A model generated the notes under the pieces. The model saw nothing but the letters and a program-made list of their open reading frames with translations, did no database searches and was not told where the DNA came from. A program made the translations under genes and the position numbers. Below are positions 62,830-64,000 of a stretch of DNA of 64,000 nt, one piece after another (positions within the stretch are counted from its first letter, which is position 1; every line of letters starts with the position of its first letter). Source of the stretch: Lucinisca nassula (Eukaryota > Mollusca > Bivalvia > Lucinida > Lucinidae); NCBI GenBank assembly GCA_963580285.1, contig OY757016.1:43229124-43293123 (forward strand), in the 5' to 3' direction.

Positions 62830-64000
62830 ATTGGTAGAAATGGCTATTTTCAATAAATACTATGTTCAAAGGGCCATAGCTCAAGATGCAGGATAACCAA
62901 AGTCACGGCTCTTGTGATCTGCACGTGGTCTCAGTGTGCCTTACATTTGTATGAGATATTATGAAAATATCTAAAATAGTTTTCAACTTACAATGCGGAC
63001 ATGAGAACAAGGTAGAAATGGCTATGTTCAATGTTCAAAGCACAAAAACTCCAAAAGTATACAAGCCAGAGTTATAGGCCATATGTTCTGCACGTCGTCT
63101 CAAGGTGCTTCCCAGTTGTATGAAGTTTCATGAAAATATCTTAAACGGTGTCAGAGTTATGGAACAGACACAGGTACATGAAAGAAATGGCTATGTTCAA
63201 TGTTCAAAGCGGAATAACTCCAAACGCAGGAAAATCAGAGTTATGGTTTATATGTTCTGCATGTCGTCTCATGGTGCATCACATTGTATGAAGTTTCACG
63301 AAAATAACTCTTGCGGTGGAGCGGACACAAGTGCATGTTAGAAATGGCTATGCTAAATGTTCAAATGGCAATAACTCCAAAAGTAGGAAAATCAGAGTTT
63401 CGGTTAACATGTTCTGCACGTCGACTTATACTGCTTGAGATATCATGAAAATATCTAAAATAGTTTTCAACTTACAATGCGGACATGAGTACAAGGTAAA
63501 AATGGCCATGTCCAATGTTCAAAGGACAATAACTCCAAAACCAAACCAAAATTATAGACCATATGTTCTGCACGTCGTCTCATGGTGCTACACATTTGTA
63601 TGAAGTTTCATGATAATAGCTCAAACAGTGTCAGGGTTATGGAACGGACGCAGGTACATAAAATAAATGGCTATGTTCAATGTTCAGAGGGGAATAACTT
63701 CAAAGGTAGGAACATCAGAATTACAGTTCGTATGTTCTGCATGTCGTCTCATGGTGCACCACATTCGTATGAAGTTTCATGAAAATAACTCTAGCGGTGT
63801 CCGAGTTATGTAGCGGACACAAGGGCGTGTTAGAAATGGCTATGCTAAATGTTCAAAGTTGGAAATATCTAAAATAGTTTTCAACTTACAATGCGGACAT
63901 GAGTGCAAGGTAAAAATGGCGATGTCCAATGTTCAAGGACAATAACTCCAAAATCCAACCAAAATTATAGACCATATGATCTGCACGTCGTCTCATGGTG
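62830..64000 (+). repeat. T4: tandem array of ~160-bp units, running off the window
   Basis: GAAATGGCTATGTTCAATGT, CAATAACTCCAAAAGTAGG, TATGTTCTGCACGTCGTCTC and TATGAAGTTTCATGAAAATA recur about every 155-170 bp (for example 63022, 63192, 63352, 63508, 63671, 63840). The frames at 63105 and 63582 are unit translations. Confidence 0.85.

Overview
The window reads as nuclear DNA of an animal, most probably a bivalve mollusc. It is AT-rich and almost gene-free, has GT-AG introns, and is packed with short non-autonomous mobile elements. The phylum call is an inference from the repeat types: tRNA-headed SINEs ending in a GACGTTAAAC-like tail, tandem-repeat elements with a CTATAAGCTCCCC end, and hairpin MITEs. 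I cannot name a species.

Only one host gene is supported: the 3' end of a GATA transcription factor of the GATA1/2/3 class on the + strand. One 126-bp exon (19369-19494) encodes the C-terminal GATA zinc finger. A 10.46-kb intron follows, and then the terminal exon (29959-30381) carries the basic tail, a Gly/Ser/Met-rich C-terminus and the stop codon. Candidate poly(A) signals lie near 30800. The N-terminal finger and earlier exons were not found, so bases 1-19368 are probably the preceding intron.

The rest is repeats. Hairpin MITEs dominate. Family A has about two dozen copies around a ~68-bp palindrome. Family B has about fourteen copies of a different ~68-bp palindrome. Family C carries inverted AAGACCAC arms. 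Families D and E and several single-copy palindromes complete the set. SINE family S1 (~295 bp) has about fifteen copies, and there are also several tRNA-headed SINEs. Five long arrays of 145-400 bp units (T1-T5) fill much of 39.4-44.1 kb, 54.5-57.6 kb and 62.8-64 kb. Broken autonomous elements are a Tc1-like transposase (45250-46190, minus), a Tc1 derivative that kept only its DNA-binding region (48791-49481), and the 3' part of a LINE reverse transcriptase (51192-52740, minus).

The most notable item is a 721-bp dimeric element (56747-57467). Each of its two direct repeats carries a complete type I hammerhead ribozyme, so it looks like a metazoan retrozyme. A second strong signal is that several copies of hairpin families A and B have matching changes in both arms, as if one arm were templated from the other. 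Nested insertions give a partial relative chronology.
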